This document shows positions 25,368 to 35,395 of a stretch of DNA of 45,695 nt, piece by piece. Source of the stretch: an uncultured Treponema sp. (GTDB lineage Bacteria; Spirochaetota; Spirochaetia; Treponematales; Treponemataceae); assembly GCA_946535985.1 (NCBI GenBank), contig CAMNDY010000012.1, positions 1-45,695 on the forward strand. Reading direction: 5' to 3'. Position 1 is the stretch's first letter. The number at the start of each line of letters is the position of its first letter. The notes below the pieces were generated by a model, which saw only the letters and a list, made by a program, of their open reading frames with translations, did not search any database and had not been told where the DNA came from. The position numbers and the translations under genes are program-made.

Positions 25368-25420
25368 ACCTAAACCATAGGAAAAATTACCTAATTTAAA
25401 ACGTTTAATTTAAGTAATTT
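25368..25420. promoter_or_regulatory. Candidate operator region of the sugar-uptake locus
   Basis: ACCTAA occurs at 25368 and 25389, 21 nt apart. A nested palindrome (AAATTAC at 25384-25390, GTAATTT at 25414-25420, with AAACGTTT at the centre) covers the second copy; a central CG palindrome is typical of LacI-family operators. The same ACCTAA motif recurs upstream of the binding protein at 37467. Confidence 0.45.
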
Positions 25421-25487
25421 AGAATATTTTCAATTATTTTTATATAAAAATTCAATTTTTCTTCTATGAAAATCCTAGATTATGTGG

Positions 25488-25493
25488 TAATAT
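25488..25493 (+). promoter_or_regulatory. Possible extended -10 before the anchored binding-protein gene
   Basis: TGG-TAATAT (extended -10 form) ends 9 nt before the ATG at 25503; there is no Shine-Dalgarno and no good -35. A leader of 0-3 nt would follow. Confidence 0.3.
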
Positions 25494-25502
25494 TGTAATA
25501 TT

Positions 25503-28500
25503 ATGGCAAAACTAAAAATCAATAAAACCTTACGAAACTTTTTGATTGCCGTAGCTGTAATCATTCTGTTTTTCGTATGTACCAGACTGGTTCCTGAAAA
25601 GAAACTTAGTGAAAAGTACGAAGGTTTTGATTTGTCAACATCGCAGGGTGCTGTTTCTGCAGGAAAAACTTATGCAGAGTATCAGGCCGAGCACAAAAAT
25701 GCCAAAACACCAGATCTACAGGTTGCAGTAGATGTTTTTGCATATGATGCTGATAAATCTACCGGAATAAGCACGGTTTCGAATTATGAAGGAAAAGACG
25801 CAGTTCTTACGGATGAGCGCTCTTTTGTTGTGTGGAATGTAGATGTGCCAGAGGCAGGCTTCTACAATATTTCAATGGAATATATCTGTCCTCCTTCGAG
25901 AAACGTTGATATTGAACGTATTCTTTATATAAACGGAGAAATGCCTTTTAGAGGCGCAGATACACTTTCCTTTTCACGTCTTTGGAAAGACGGCGGTGAA
26001 ATCAAATACGATAACCGCGGAAACATGATTCGTCCTTCCCAGGCAGAAACATTTGCATATCAGCAGATTCGTTTCAAAAGCGATTTAGGCTATGAAGTAG
26101 ATCCATATCGTTTCTATTTTGAAAAAGGCCAGAACACAATTGCTTTGAAAGCTATCAGTGAACCTGTTGTAATCAGTGCAATTGAGCTTTTGCCTTTGAA
26201 ACAATATTATTCCTATGAACAGTATGTTGCAAAACAGCCTGTTAAACCAGAAAATAATAATGCCAAAGATATAAAGGTTAAGGTTCAGGGAGAAAATTCT
26301 CTTGTTCGTTCTGATCCTTCTCTTTTTGCTCGTTACGACCGTTCTTCTGCAATCACAGAACCTTATAGTACAAAAAATACAGTTTTGAACTATGTTGGTG
26401 GTGATTCATGGAAGGCTCCTGGTCAGTGGATTGAATGGGAAATTGATATTCCAGAAAACGGATGGTATACAATTTCTCTTAAAGGCCGTCAGTTCTTCCA
26501 GCGCGGTTATGTTGCATATCGTTCAATCTATATTGATGAAGAAATTCCTATCGATGCCCTTAAAGCTGTAGGATTTAAATATAATAAAGACTGGCAGTTT
26601 AAAACTCTTTCTGATGCAAATAAAAATCCTTATAAGTTCTATCTTACAAAAGGTAAGCATACAATCCGCCTTGAGGCAACTCTTGGTGATGTAGGTCCAA
26701 TTATCAGTCAGATTGAAGATTCTGTATATCGTCTTAACCTTATCTACCGTACAATTCTTGTTCTTACAGGTACAACTCCTGATGTTGACCGCGACTACGA
26801 AATTCACAAGGTATTCCCTGATGAAGTAGAAGCAATGCTGCAGGAAAGCCGCCGTCTTTACAAAATTGTAGACGACTTTGTTGCTGTTACAGGTCAGAAA
26901 TCAAATCAGATCGCTCCGGCAGAAAACTTGGCTGAGCAGCTGGAAAAATTCTACAAACATCCAGATAGAATTACAAAGAACTTCCAGAACTTTAAAGATA
27001 ACACAATGACTCTTGCATCTTCTATGCTTTCTCTTACAGAAACAAAGCTTGATATTGACTATGTTTTAGTTCAGGGTGCTGATGACAAAATCAAACCGGA
27101 TAAATCAAACTTCTTTAAAGATGCAAGACACGAAATTGTTTCATTCATAAACTCATTCCTTTATGACTCTGCTTCTCTTGGTAGTACTTATGATGAAAAC
27201 GACGAGCATGTAGTTGAAGTTTGGATTGTAACAGGTCGTGATCAGAGCCAGGTTCTTAAAAACATGATTGATGATACCTTTACACCTCAGACTGGTATTA
27301 AAGTTAACGTAAAACTTATCAACCCTGATGCTCTTCTTTCTGCAGTAGTTGCAGGAAAAGGTCCTGATGTTGTTATTTCTACTTATACATCTCAGCCTGT
27401 AGATTATGCTTTGCGTAATGCGAACGTAAACCTCATGCGCTTTGAAGGATGTGATGAAGTTCTTACCTGGTTTAAGCCAAGTGCTTACGAGCCATATAAA
27501 TATGATGGTGGTCTTTACGCACTTCCTGAACAGGAAACCTTCAGTCTTATGTTCTACCGCAAGGATATTCTTGAACAGTTTGACCTAGAAGTTCCTCAGA
27601 CCTGGGAAGACTTTATAAACATTCTTCCAACACTTCAGTCTAACAACCTCACAGTAGGTGTTCCTTATCCTGATGTAAACAACCTTGATATGACTGTTCT
27701 TTATTCTATGATTTATCAGGAAGACGGAAGACTTTACAATGCTACAGGTGATAAATCAATTGTAGATTCCGAAGCAGGTATTAAAGCTTTCAAGACATAT
27801 ACAAGCCTTTACAACAACTATGGTATTCCACTTGTTTATGACTTCATGAGCCGCTTCCGTACCGGTGAAATGCCTGTAGGTATTGCAAACTATACTACAT
27901 ACAACACAATCGTAGTTGGTGCTCCTGAAATCCGTAACCTTTGGGATTTCACATATCTTCCTGGAACAATCAACGAAAGAGGTGAGCTTGACCGTTCAAA
28001 TGCAGCCGGCGGTGTTTGTACTATGATGATTAAGAATGGTATCAACCTCGACGACCTTGACCTTTCTTCTCTTCCTGATCTTGCTTATTCTTCATTCAGT
28101 GGAAAAACTTATGAAGACGGTGCAATTCCTGGTGTAGATGAAAAGACCTGGAACAAGGTTATGCATAATGAATCTATCCAGAAGGATGCCTGGGAGTTTA
28201 TGAGATGGTGGGTTTCTGCCGATATCCAGGTTCGCTACGGACGTGAAATGGAAGCTCTTCTTGGTGCTTCTGCACGTTATGCAACTGCAAACATTGAGGC
28301 TCTTAAACAGCTTTCATGGAATGCTCAGCAGATTGAAATTCTTGAAAAATCTCTTGACGAAACAGTCGGTATACCGGAAGTTCCGGGCAGCTACTTTACA
28401 CCACGCCATATTGTAAACGCTGCACGTAAGGTTGTTAATGAGCAGGAAGATCCTCGTGAAACTCTTATTGATTACACAAGAAAAATCAATGAAGAGCTTA

Positions 28501-28544
28501 CAAGAAAGCGCCAGGAATTTGGCCTTCCTGTAGCAAGGGATTAA
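25503..28544 (+). CDS. Membrane-anchored carbohydrate ABC binding protein with duplicated beta-sandwich
   Basis: 1013 residues, about twice the usual size. An uncleaved-looking N-terminal TM (about 12-30) lacks a lipobox Cys or an obvious signal peptidase site, so it is anchored. Residues about 105-230 and 300-415 are two copies of a CBM-like beta-sandwich, recognisable from VWNVDVPEAGFYNISM / EWEIDIPENGWYTISL and DPYRFYFEKGQNTIAL / NPYKFYLTKGKHTIRL. After a helical linker, about 570-960 is an extracellular solute-binding domain (VEVWIVTGRDQSQVLKNMID, then LYALPEQETFSLMFYRKDIL). It heads the locus of two permease pairs and probably captures an oligo- or polysaccharide. No SD is visible at the ATG. 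Confidence 0.85.
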   Translation: MAKLKINKTLRNFLIAVAVIILFFVCTRLVPEKKLSEKYEGFDLSTSQGAVSAGKTYAEYQAEHKNAKTPDLQVAVDVFAYDADKSTGISTVSNYEGKDAVLTDERSFVVWNVDVPEAGFYNISMEYICPPSRNVDIERILYINGEMPFRGADTLSFSRLWKDGGEIKYDNRGNMIRPSQAETFAYQQIRFKSDLGYEVDPYRFYFEKGQNTIALKAISEPVVISAIELLPLKQYYSYEQYVAKQPVKPENNNAKDIKVKVQGENSLVRSDPSLFARYDRSSAITEPYSTKNTVLNYVGGDSWKAPGQWIEWEIDIPENGWYTISLKGRQFFQRGYVAYRSIYIDEEIPIDALKAVGFKYNKDWQFKTLSDANKNPYKFYLTKGKHTIRLEATLGDVGPIISQIEDSVYRLNLIYRTILVLTGTTPDVDRDYEIHKVFPDEVEAMLQESRRLYKIVDDFVAVTGQKSNQIAPAENLAEQLEKFYKHPDRITKNFQNFKDNTMTLASSMLSLTETKLDIDYVLVQGADDKIKPDKSNFFKDARHEIVSFINSFLYDSASLGSTYDENDEHVVEVWIVTGRDQSQVLKNMIDDTFTPQTGIKVNVKLINPDALLSAVVAGKGPDVVISTYTSQPVDYALRNANVNLMRFEGCDEVLTWFKPSAYEPYKYDGGLYALPEQETFSLMFYRKDILEQFDLEVPQTWEDFINILPTLQSNNLTVGVPYPDVNNLDMTVLYSMIYQEDGRLYNATGDKSIVDSEAGIKAFKTYTSLYNNYGIPLVYDFMSRFRTGEMPVGIANYTTYNTIVVGAPEIRNLWDFTYLPGTINERGELDRSNAAGGVCTMMIKNGINLDDLDLSSLPDLAYSSFSGKTYEDGAIPGVDEKTWNKVMHNESIQKDAWEFMRWWVSADIQVRYGREMEALLGASARYATANIEALKQLSWNAQQIEILEKSLDETVGIPEVPGSYFTPRHIVNAARKVVNEQEDPRETLIDYTRKINEELTRKRQEFGLPVARD

Positions 28545-28556
28545 CAGGAGAAAACG

Positions 28557-29495
28557 ATGAGTGATAAATTAAATAAATATATTGCTAAAAAACGGCTGAT
28601 GACCACAGATTTAGTAAGAAATGCCCGCAGGCATACTTTCTGCTATCTGTTCCTTTTGCCATATGCAATTTTGTTCATAACCTTTTATGTACTTCCAATG
28701 CTCACTTCAATGTATTTTAGTTTTACTAACTATAATATTCTTGAAAAGCCGGATTTTATTGGTGTAAGAAATTATATCAACCTCTTCCTTGAAGACGAAG
28801 TATTTACAATTGCTGTAAAGAACACTTTTGTAATTGCTTTAATCATTGGACCGGTTGGTTATATAATGGCTTTCCTTTTTGCCTGGCTCATCAACGAGCT
28901 TCCTAACTGGATCAGAACTCTCGTAGTATTCTTCTTCTATGTTCCTTCAATTTCGGGACAGGCCTTCAACGTATTCAAGTTCTTCTTCTCTGATGATGCA
29001 AACGGTTGGATTAATGCTAAGCTTATTCACTGGAATATTATTCAGCAGCCAATCCTCTTCCTTACAAATCCTCAGAACGTTCTTAAGGTAGTTATTCCTG
29101 TTATCTTGTGGACTTCACTTGGTGCAGGCTTCCTTTCATTCGTTGCAGGTCTTAAAGGTATTGATAAATCTCAGTACGAAGCAGGATACATTGACGGTGT
29201 TCAGAACCGCTGGCAGGAATTGTGGTACATTACACTTCCTAACATGAAGCCTATGCTTTTGTTCGGAGCTGTTATGTCAATCACAAATGCCTTTAGTGTT
29301 TGTCAGGTTCCAATGATGCTTGCCGGATATCCTTCTGTAGACTATTGTGCACGTACAATCGTAACTCACTTGTTCGACTACGGTTTCACTCGCTTCGAAA
29401 TGGGATATGCTTCGGCAATTGCTACTGTTTTGTTCCTTACAATGATTTTGTGTAACAAGTTTATCCAGGGCTTACTCAATAGAGTAGGACACTAA
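28557..29495 (+). CDS. Sugar ABC permease, UgpA/MalF type
   Basis: 312 residues with six TM helices, first helix YLFLLPYAILFITFYVLPML. The EAA cytoplasmic loop that contacts the ATPase is YEAGYIDGVQNRWQELWYITLPNMKPM. It pairs with the next gene to form the membrane channel of a CUT1 importer. SD AGGAGA precedes the ATG, 12 nt after the binding protein. The locus contains no ATPase, so an ATPase encoded elsewhere is required. Confidence 0.93.
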   Translation: MSDKLNKYIAKKRLMTTDLVRNARRHTFCYLFLLPYAILFITFYVLPMLTSMYFSFTNYNILEKPDFIGVRNYINLFLEDEVFTIAVKNTFVIALIIGPVGYIMAFLFAWLINELPNWIRTLVVFFFYVPSISGQAFNVFKFFFSDDANGWINAKLIHWNIIQQPILFLTNPQNVLKVVIPVILWTSLGAGFLSFVAGLKGIDKSQYEAGYIDGVQNRWQELWYITLPNMKPMLLFGAVMSITNAFSVCQVPMMLAGYPSVDYCARTIVTHLFDYGFTRFEMGYASAIATVLFLTMILCNKFIQGLLNRVGH

Positions 29496-29510
29496 TAGAG
29501 GGGGATGTAT

Positions 29511-30401
29511 ATGGCTAAAAATATGTATAAAGATATGACAATACATCACTACAAACACCGCAGAAAACCTAACCGTTCTCTTGGTGGCGATATTGGTGTA
29601 TATATTTTCCTTGGTTTGTGTTCAATACTGATGATTTCTCCTCTTGTATTTGCAATCTCTAACTCTCTCAAGCCTCTTGATGAAGTTTTGAAAAGACCGC
29701 CTAACTTCTTTGCAATTCATCCAACTTTCGATAACTTCTCAGACTTGTTCGTTACTTTGAGTCAGGGTTGGGTTCCACTTACAAGATATATCTGGAATAC
29801 TCTTTTTGTAACTGTAGTAGGAACTGTAGGACACGTAATCCTTGCTTCAATGGCTGCTTACGTTCTTGCAAAATATCGTTTCCCTGGTGGAAATCTTTTC
29901 TTCCGCATGGCTGTAGTTGCCCTGATGTTTACAGGTTATGTAACAGGTATTCCTAACTATTTGATTATGTGTAAGCTTCACATTGTAGATACTTACTGGT
30001 CAATCATCCTTCCTGCTATTGGTGGTTCTATGGGACTCTTCCTTATGAAGCAGTTTATCGATGGTTTCCCAATGTCTCTTATTGAAGCTGCAAAAATAGA
30101 CGGTGCACACGAGTTTACAATTTTCTGGAAGCTCGTAATGCCTAACGTTCGTCCTGCCTGGCTTACAATTTCCATTTTCTCTATCCAGAACTTGTGGAAT
30201 AACCCTCAGACACAGACAATCTATACCGAGTCTAAGAAGATGCTCTCTTATGCTCTTACTCAGCTTGGTCAGAACGTTATTGCCCGTATGGGACAGCAGA
30301 ACGCTGTTATCGTATTTACAATGTCTGTGCCAATTGTATTCTTTATCTTCTCTCAGAGTCAGATTATGGAAACAATGGCATCTTCGGGCCTTAAGGATTA
30401 G
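29511..30401 (+). CDS. Sugar ABC permease, UgpE/MalG type
   Basis: 296 residues from ATG 29511, chosen because AGGGGG at 29499-29504 is well spaced; the ATG at 29505 is only 0-2 nt from it. Six TM helices; the EAA loop is IEAAKIDGAHEFTIFWKLVMP. The C-terminal SSGLKD ending matches UgpE-type permeases. It forms a heterodimer with the upstream permease. A 4-nt gap leads to the NHL protein gene, so the binding protein, two permeases and NHL gene are probably one transcript. Confidence 0.93.
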   Translation: MAKNMYKDMTIHHYKHRRKPNRSLGGDIGVYIFLGLCSILMISPLVFAISNSLKPLDEVLKRPPNFFAIHPTFDNFSDLFVTLSQGWVPLTRYIWNTLFVTVVGTVGHVILASMAAYVLAKYRFPGGNLFFRMAVVALMFTGYVTGIPNYLIMCKLHIVDTYWSIILPAIGGSMGLFLMKQFIDGFPMSLIEAAKIDGAHEFTIFWKLVMPNVRPAWLTISIFSIQNLWNNPQTQTIYTESKKMLSYALTQLGQNVIARMGQQNAVIVFTMSVPIVFFIFSQSQIMETMASSGLKD

Positions 30402-30405
30402 TGCT

Positions 30406-31878
30406 ATGAATAAAAGTAAGATTATTTTATTGGCAGCATGCCTCTTTACACTTTGTGCAGGACTTTTTGCCCGTGGTGATACATACATCTATAACTACTG
30501 GGATGAAATTGAAAAGTCTCCTGATACATATCGTGTTTCACATGTATTCTATGCAAATGATCTCAAGCTTGATACACCGCTTAAGAATCCAACATCCTTG
30601 TTTGCATACGGAAACAGCATGTACCTTTGTGATACAGATAATAACCGTATCATTGAATTTGAATACACAGAGAACAAAACTCTTGTTCCTCTTCGTGTAA
30701 TTGATCATGTAAACCCAAGTCCACTTATCGAAAATAACCGCTTTAGTGCTCCTCAAGATATTTTTATCTGCGAAGACGGCACAATGCTTATTGCCGATAC
30801 AGATAATGGACGTGTTCTTAAAGTAGATAATGACCTCAATTTAATTGATGTTATTACAGAGCCTGATGATCCAACTTACGAAAAGGATAAGGCATTCCTT
30901 CCTACAAAGGTAATTGCCGATCCTAAAGGCCGTATTTACATTCTTTCAAAGAACGTAAACAAAGGTTTTATCAAGTATGAATATGATGGAGAATTTAAAG
31001 GCTACTACGGTGCTACAAAAGTTATGGTAAATGCAGCAGACCGCTTATGGAAAAAGTTTGCAACCGAAGCTCAGAAAGCTCGTATGGTTTTGTTTGTTCC
31101 TACAGAATATTCAAACTGCTATATGGACAACGAAGGCTTTATCTATGCCGTAACAAAATCTTTCCAGGAATGGGATCTTCACTCAGGAAAAGCTAAGCCT
31201 CTGCGCCGCTTGAATGCTCTTGGAAATGATATTCTTGTAAATAACGGATACGAACCACCAATCGGAGACCTTGAGTGGAGTAATGCCGCCGGTATTAAAG
31301 GTTCTTCAAAGTTTGTTGACGTAACTGTTCTGGATAACGAAGTTTATCTTGCTCTTGATGAAACCCGCGGACGAATCTTTGCTTACAACAATCAGGGTTA
31401 CCTTTTGTTTGCCTTTGGTGGTCGTGGTAACGTAGATGGTTTCTTCCGTAAACCGGCTTCTCTTGAACACATTGGAAAAGATTTGTTTGTAGTAGACTCA
31501 ACAAACGCTGCTATTACAGTCTTTACTCCTACAGATTACGGTAACCTTATTTACAAGGCTACAGAACAGTTTGCAGTAGGTGCTTATGATGATTCTGCCG
31601 ATACCTGGTCAAAGGTTCTTGCCTTAAACGGTAACTATGACCTTGCATATATCGGTCTTGGAAAATCATATCTGCGCCAGAAAAAATACAAAGAAGCAAT
31701 GGATTACTTTAAACTCAAACGCGACAGTCTTGACTATTCAAAGGCCTTCAAATACTACCGCAAGGAATGGATTGAAGCTAACTTTGGCTGGATTGCTGCA
31801 ATCGTAATTGCTTTAATTGTAATACCTCTCATCGTACGATGGGTTAAATTTATAAGATGGGAGATTAAATCACTATGA
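30406..31878 (+). CDS. Exported NHL-repeat protein with TPR and C-terminal TM
   Basis: 490 residues. The ATG at 30406 is chosen over an upstream extension because it opens a signal peptide (MNKSKIILLAACLFTLCAG). Residues about 60-395 form an NHL-type beta-propeller (MYLCDTDNNRIIEFEY, MLIADTDNGRVLKVDN, LFVVDSTNAAITVFTP). A TPR-like pair follows at about 400-450 (LAYIGLGKSYLRQKKYKEAM), then one TM (about 466-484) and a short basic tail. It therefore faces the periplasm and is anchored at its C-terminus. It lies between the two ABC halves and overlaps the Yip1-like gene by 4 nt. The function is unknown; it may scaffold or sense carbohydrate. Confidence 0.85.
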   Translation: MNKSKIILLAACLFTLCAGLFARGDTYIYNYWDEIEKSPDTYRVSHVFYANDLKLDTPLKNPTSLFAYGNSMYLCDTDNNRIIEFEYTENKTLVPLRVIDHVNPSPLIENNRFSAPQDIFICEDGTMLIADTDNGRVLKVDNDLNLIDVITEPDDPTYEKDKAFLPTKVIADPKGRIYILSKNVNKGFIKYEYDGEFKGYYGATKVMVNAADRLWKKFATEAQKARMVLFVPTEYSNCYMDNEGFIYAVTKSFQEWDLHSGKAKPLRRLNALGNDILVNNGYEPPIGDLEWSNAAGIKGSSKFVDVTVLDNEVYLALDETRGRIFAYNNQGYLLFAFGGRGNVDGFFRKPASLEHIGKDLFVVDSTNAAITVFTPTDYGNLIYKATEQFAVGAYDDSADTWSKVLALNGNYDLAYIGLGKSYLRQKKYKEAMDYFKLKRDSLDYSKAFKYYRKEWIEANFGWIAAIVIALIVIPLIVRWVKFIRWEIKSL

Positions 31879-32555
31879 GTAACTTTGTAACACGTCGTTT
31901 AAAGAAATTAACACTCAAAGCAACATACGCACGCTTCTTTGATACTCTCAAGTATGCTCTTTATGTAATAGTGCATCCGGCAGACGGCTTTTGGGATTTA
32001 ATTCATGCCAAAAGGGGTTCATATGCTGCAGCAAACTTTATTGTATTTCTTACACTTTTGACACAAATCTGGCGTTTAAGATTTACAAGCTTTGTTGTAA
32101 TGAACGTTCACTGGGAAACTGTAAATGTTTTTGAAGAATTTGCAACAGTTCTTCTTCCACTTGGAATTTTCTGTATCTGTAACTGGGCATTAACAACACT
32201 CTTCGACGGAAAAGGACACCTTGGCGACATTTACATGGGTACTGCCTATGCTTTGGCTCCATATCCGCTTATTCAGATTCCAATCATTATTGTAAGTAAC
32301 TTTGTTACTCGTGATGAAGTTGCTTTCTATACAATCTTTAATAACATTTCGATTGTATGGTGCGGAATCCTTATATTCATGGCAATGATGATGATTCATC
32401 AGTATGGATTTTTCAAAACACTCATGTTTACCATCTTTACAATTTTTGGAATGCTGGTATTCATCTTTATCGTACTTTTGTTCTTTAGTATGATTTCTCA
32501 GGGTATTGCTTACTTTGTTTCTCTTGGACGAGAAGTAATATTCAGGTTGAACTGA
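31875..32555 (+). CDS. Yip1-family membrane protein
   Basis: 226 residues with five predicted TM helices. The first part has YALYVIVHPADGFWDLIHAKRGS, the typical entry of bacterial Yip1 domains, followed by hydrophobic segments including a GTAYALAPYPLIQIPI stretch. The ATG overlaps the stop of the NHL gene (ATGA), implying translational coupling. In Bacillota I recall Yip1 genes next to NHL and DUF5696 genes in sugar ABC loci, and the same order is seen here. Its role is unknown. Confidence 0.8.
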   Translation: MSNFVTRRLKKLTLKATYARFFDTLKYALYVIVHPADGFWDLIHAKRGSYAAANFIVFLTLLTQIWRLRFTSFVVMNVHWETVNVFEEFATVLLPLGIFCICNWALTTLFDGKGHLGDIYMGTAYALAPYPLIQIPIIIVSNFVTRDEVAFYTIFNNISIVWCGILIFMAMMMIHQYGFFKTLMFTIFTIFGMLVFIFIVLLFFSMISQGIAYFVSLGREVIFRLN

Positions 32556-32571
32556 CGGAGGAGGATTTATT

Positions 32572-35394
32572 ATGGCAGACAAAAATGACGAAGAAATCAC
32601 TCAGGCTCCAGTACAGGAAATACCTGAAGTAAAGGAAAGTAAGGTGAAAGAACCAAAAGAAAAGAAAGAAAAGGCCCCAAAAGAAGCTAAAGCTGCTAAA
32701 GAGCCAAAAGCTCCTAAAGCTCCTAAAGAAGAAAAGGCCCCTAAAGAAAAGAAAGCTAAGAAGGCTAAAAGATCTAAGTATCCTGACTGGTATATTGGAC
32801 CTCCAAAACCTATGAAGACAAAGAAGTTTGAGTTCCATAAACCAACAAAAAAATTCTGGATTGGCTTTGGTTTTGTAGTTATCCTTCTTGGATTTTTAAC
32901 ATATATCGTATTAAGACTCATTCAGGTTGGAAAAGCTGTTCAGCCTCCATTTGAGTATTATGAATACGATGAAGAAAAACAGCCGGAAAGTTATGTTCTT
33001 GAGAACAAGAACTTTAAGTTTGAACTTAATCCTGCAACAACTCAGTTTGAAATAACTCAGAAAGATACAGGAAAAATCTGGTATTCAAACCCTCCGGAAG
33101 CAAAATCGGATCCTATGGCTCTTCCAAAAGAAAAGAACAACATGATGTCTACCTTCCTTATTAAGTATTCTACCGAAAACGGAAGTGAAGATACTTATGA
33201 TTTGTATACAAACAGTGTTCAGCGAAAGTTCTATACTGTTTCAAAGAATGGCCAGGAAATCAGGGTAGATTATACAGTTGGTCAGATGGACCGCGAATAT
33301 GTATTCCCTCTTATACTTTATCAGTCAGAACTTGATAAATGGCAGGAAGGACTTCCAAAGAGCGAAATTCGTGCTATGGAACGCGCTTACCACAAGTATA
33401 CTGTAAGCAGTTTCAAGGGTGCAGAACTTGAATCAATGCTCACAAAATATCCTAAGATGGAAGATGAACCTCTCTATCTTGTATGGGAAAATATCCAGAC
33501 CTTCTTGAAAGAGCAGATGGAAGAAGTATTCGCAAAACAGGGCTTTACTTATGAAGATTATCTTGAAAACAAGGAATTGTATAAGGAATCTAACATTAAG
33601 GAAGTTCCGGCTTTCAACTTAAGTGTAATCTATAAGCTTACAGACAAGGGTTTTGTAATTGATATTCCATTTGATGATATTTCATACCGCCTTAAATATC
33701 CGATTATTCTTTTGTCTACACTTCCATATTTTGGAGCCGGCGGACCACAGGATACCGGATACATCCTTATTCCTGAAGGTGGCGGAAGTATTATCAACTT
33801 TAATAATGGTAAAACACGCCAGAATGGTTACTATGCCGACTTCTATGGTTGGGATTATGCAATGGATCGTAAAGCTGTTATTACCGAAACCCGCGCTTCA
33901 TATCCGGTATTCGGAATTGCAAACGGAGACTCAAGCTTTATTTCTGTAATAGAGCAGGGTGCTGAATATGGTGGTGTAACCGCAGAAATTGCAGGAAAAC
34001 TTGGAAGTTACAACTATGCACGTGCCGATTTCCGTATGCTTCATAATGAACAGTATGAAGTAACAACAAGAACTACAAATGCTCAGTTCAGCTTTGAAAA
34101 CAATCTTCCTGTAGGCGAACATATTATTCAGGAATTCCGTTTCGTAGACAGTACTTCTTATGTAGATATGGCAAAGGAATATAGAAATTATCTTTTTGCC
34201 GGTGCTAAGAAAACTGCTAATAAGAATGTTCCTGTCGTAGTAGAACTCATTGGTGCTATTGAAAAGAAGCAGCAGGTTATGGGTATGCCAAAAACTCGCC
34301 CTTATGCTCTTACAACCTATGATGAAGCTGGAAAAATCATTAATGAAATTGATGACATGGGCTTTGGAGACATTAATTACAAGCTTTCGGGCTTTATTAA
34401 TGGTGGTATCCGTCCAAAGATGATGAACAAGGTAAGATTTATTAAACAGCTTGGTGGCACTTCTGATTTTAAGAAGATGCTCACTTCTGTAGAAGATACA
34501 TCTGCTAAAATCTACCTTGACGGAACAATCCAGACTCAGTACAGAACAGGCTTGCATAACGGCTTCTTCAGTTACCGCGATGCTGCAAGATTTGTAAGTG
34601 ATGAGCTTTGTGAACTTAATGAATATTCAGAGCTTTGGTACGGAAAAAATACTGCACGCGATCCTTACTATCTTCTTAAACAGGAGCTCCGCGATAAGGC
34701 TGCTGATGTATTTGCCGATAAGGCTGTTAAGCTTGGTTTAGACGGTATTTCATATAGAGATAACGGAAAGAACCTTTCTTCAGACTTTAATGACCGCCAT
34801 CTTACTACCCGTGCTTCTGCTAAACAGGCTCAGGTAGAAAAGATGCAGGAAGCAAAAGAAAAAGGACTTGGCATAATTATAAATGCCGGCAATGATTATG
34901 CACTTAAATATGTAGATTTTGTTACAAACATGGATCTTCATGGAAATGCATATGCAATTGTTGACGCAACAGTTCCTTTCTATCAAATTGCACTTCATGG
35001 TTATGTAAACTATGCCGGTTCTCCAATCAATCTTGGTTATGAAAAAGACCAGATTATTCTTGAATCTGCAGAAACTGCTGCCGGACTTTACTATACATTC
35101 ATGGCTGCTTCTGCTATGAAGCTCCAGGAAACCTATTATACAGAATATTATTCAAGTCACTTTGATTCATGGAAAGATCAGTTCCAGGATTCTTATGAAA
35201 GATACAATAAGGAAATCAGCGTTGTAGCAAACAGCCTTATCGTTGACCATGAATATGTTGCTGACCAGGTTGCAAAAACAACCTTCGATAATGGTTATGT
35301 AGTATATGTAAACTTCGGATACAAGAGTTACAGAACACCTTCGGGAAAAAATATTCCTGAAAGAAATTACAGAGTTTTGAAGGTGGAGGACTAA
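32572..35394 (+). CDS. DUF5696-like membrane-anchored putative glycoside-processing protein
   Basis: 940 residues. A strongly basic Lys/Pro/Ala/Glu-rich cytoplasmic N-terminus (about 15-85, repeated KEPK/KAPKE units) precedes a TM (about 97-119). The remainder is extracytoplasmic: beta-rich N-terminal half (GYILIPEGGGSIINFNNGKT) and a TIM-barrel-like second half (GLDGISYRDNGKNLSSDFND, IVDATVPFYQIALHG). I recognise it as DUF5696-like, a family of likely glycosidase-fold proteins found with ABC sugar transporters in Paenibacillus; catalytic residues cannot be assigned. SD GGAGGAGG precedes the ATG. The next permease starts 1 nt after its stop. Confidence 0.72.
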   Translation: MADKNDEEITQAPVQEIPEVKESKVKEPKEKKEKAPKEAKAAKEPKAPKAPKEEKAPKEKKAKKAKRSKYPDWYIGPPKPMKTKKFEFHKPTKKFWIGFGFVVILLGFLTYIVLRLIQVGKAVQPPFEYYEYDEEKQPESYVLENKNFKFELNPATTQFEITQKDTGKIWYSNPPEAKSDPMALPKEKNNMMSTFLIKYSTENGSEDTYDLYTNSVQRKFYTVSKNGQEIRVDYTVGQMDREYVFPLILYQSELDKWQEGLPKSEIRAMERAYHKYTVSSFKGAELESMLTKYPKMEDEPLYLVWENIQTFLKEQMEEVFAKQGFTYEDYLENKELYKESNIKEVPAFNLSVIYKLTDKGFVIDIPFDDISYRLKYPIILLSTLPYFGAGGPQDTGYILIPEGGGSIINFNNGKTRQNGYYADFYGWDYAMDRKAVITETRASYPVFGIANGDSSFISVIEQGAEYGGVTAEIAGKLGSYNYARADFRMLHNEQYEVTTRTTNAQFSFENNLPVGEHIIQEFRFVDSTSYVDMAKEYRNYLFAGAKKTANKNVPVVVELIGAIEKKQQVMGMPKTRPYALTTYDEAGKIINEIDDMGFGDINYKLSGFINGGIRPKMMNKVRFIKQLGGTSDFKKMLTSVEDTSAKIYLDGTIQTQYRTGLHNGFFSYRDAARFVSDELCELNEYSELWYGKNTARDPYYLLKQELRDKAADVFADKAVKLGLDGISYRDNGKNLSSDFNDRHLTTRASAKQAQVEKMQEAKEKGLGIIINAGNDYALKYVDFVTNMDLHGNAYAIVDATVPFYQIALHGYVNYAGSPINLGYEKDQIILESAETAAGLYYTFMAASAMKLQETYYTEYYSSHFDSWKDQFQDSYERYNKEISVVANSLIVDHEYVADQVAKTTFDNGYVVYVNFGYKSYRTPSGKNIPERNYRVLKVED

Positions 35395-35395
35395 A

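Noticed and set aside
30250..30405. Upstream in-frame extension of the NHL-repeat protein
   Set aside because: It overlaps the permease in another frame, and the ATG at 30406 opens a proper signal peptide.
32190..32921. Long antisense frames across the Yip1-like and DUF5696-like genes
   Set aside because: They mirror biased coding on the plus strand (Phe/Leu-rich reverse of Lys/Glu codons) and show no independent signals.
33931..34557. 208-codon antisense frame inside the DUF5696-like gene
   Set aside because: Composition is typical of an antisense shadow (Ile, Ser, Cys, Phe rich) and no promoter or SD supports it.
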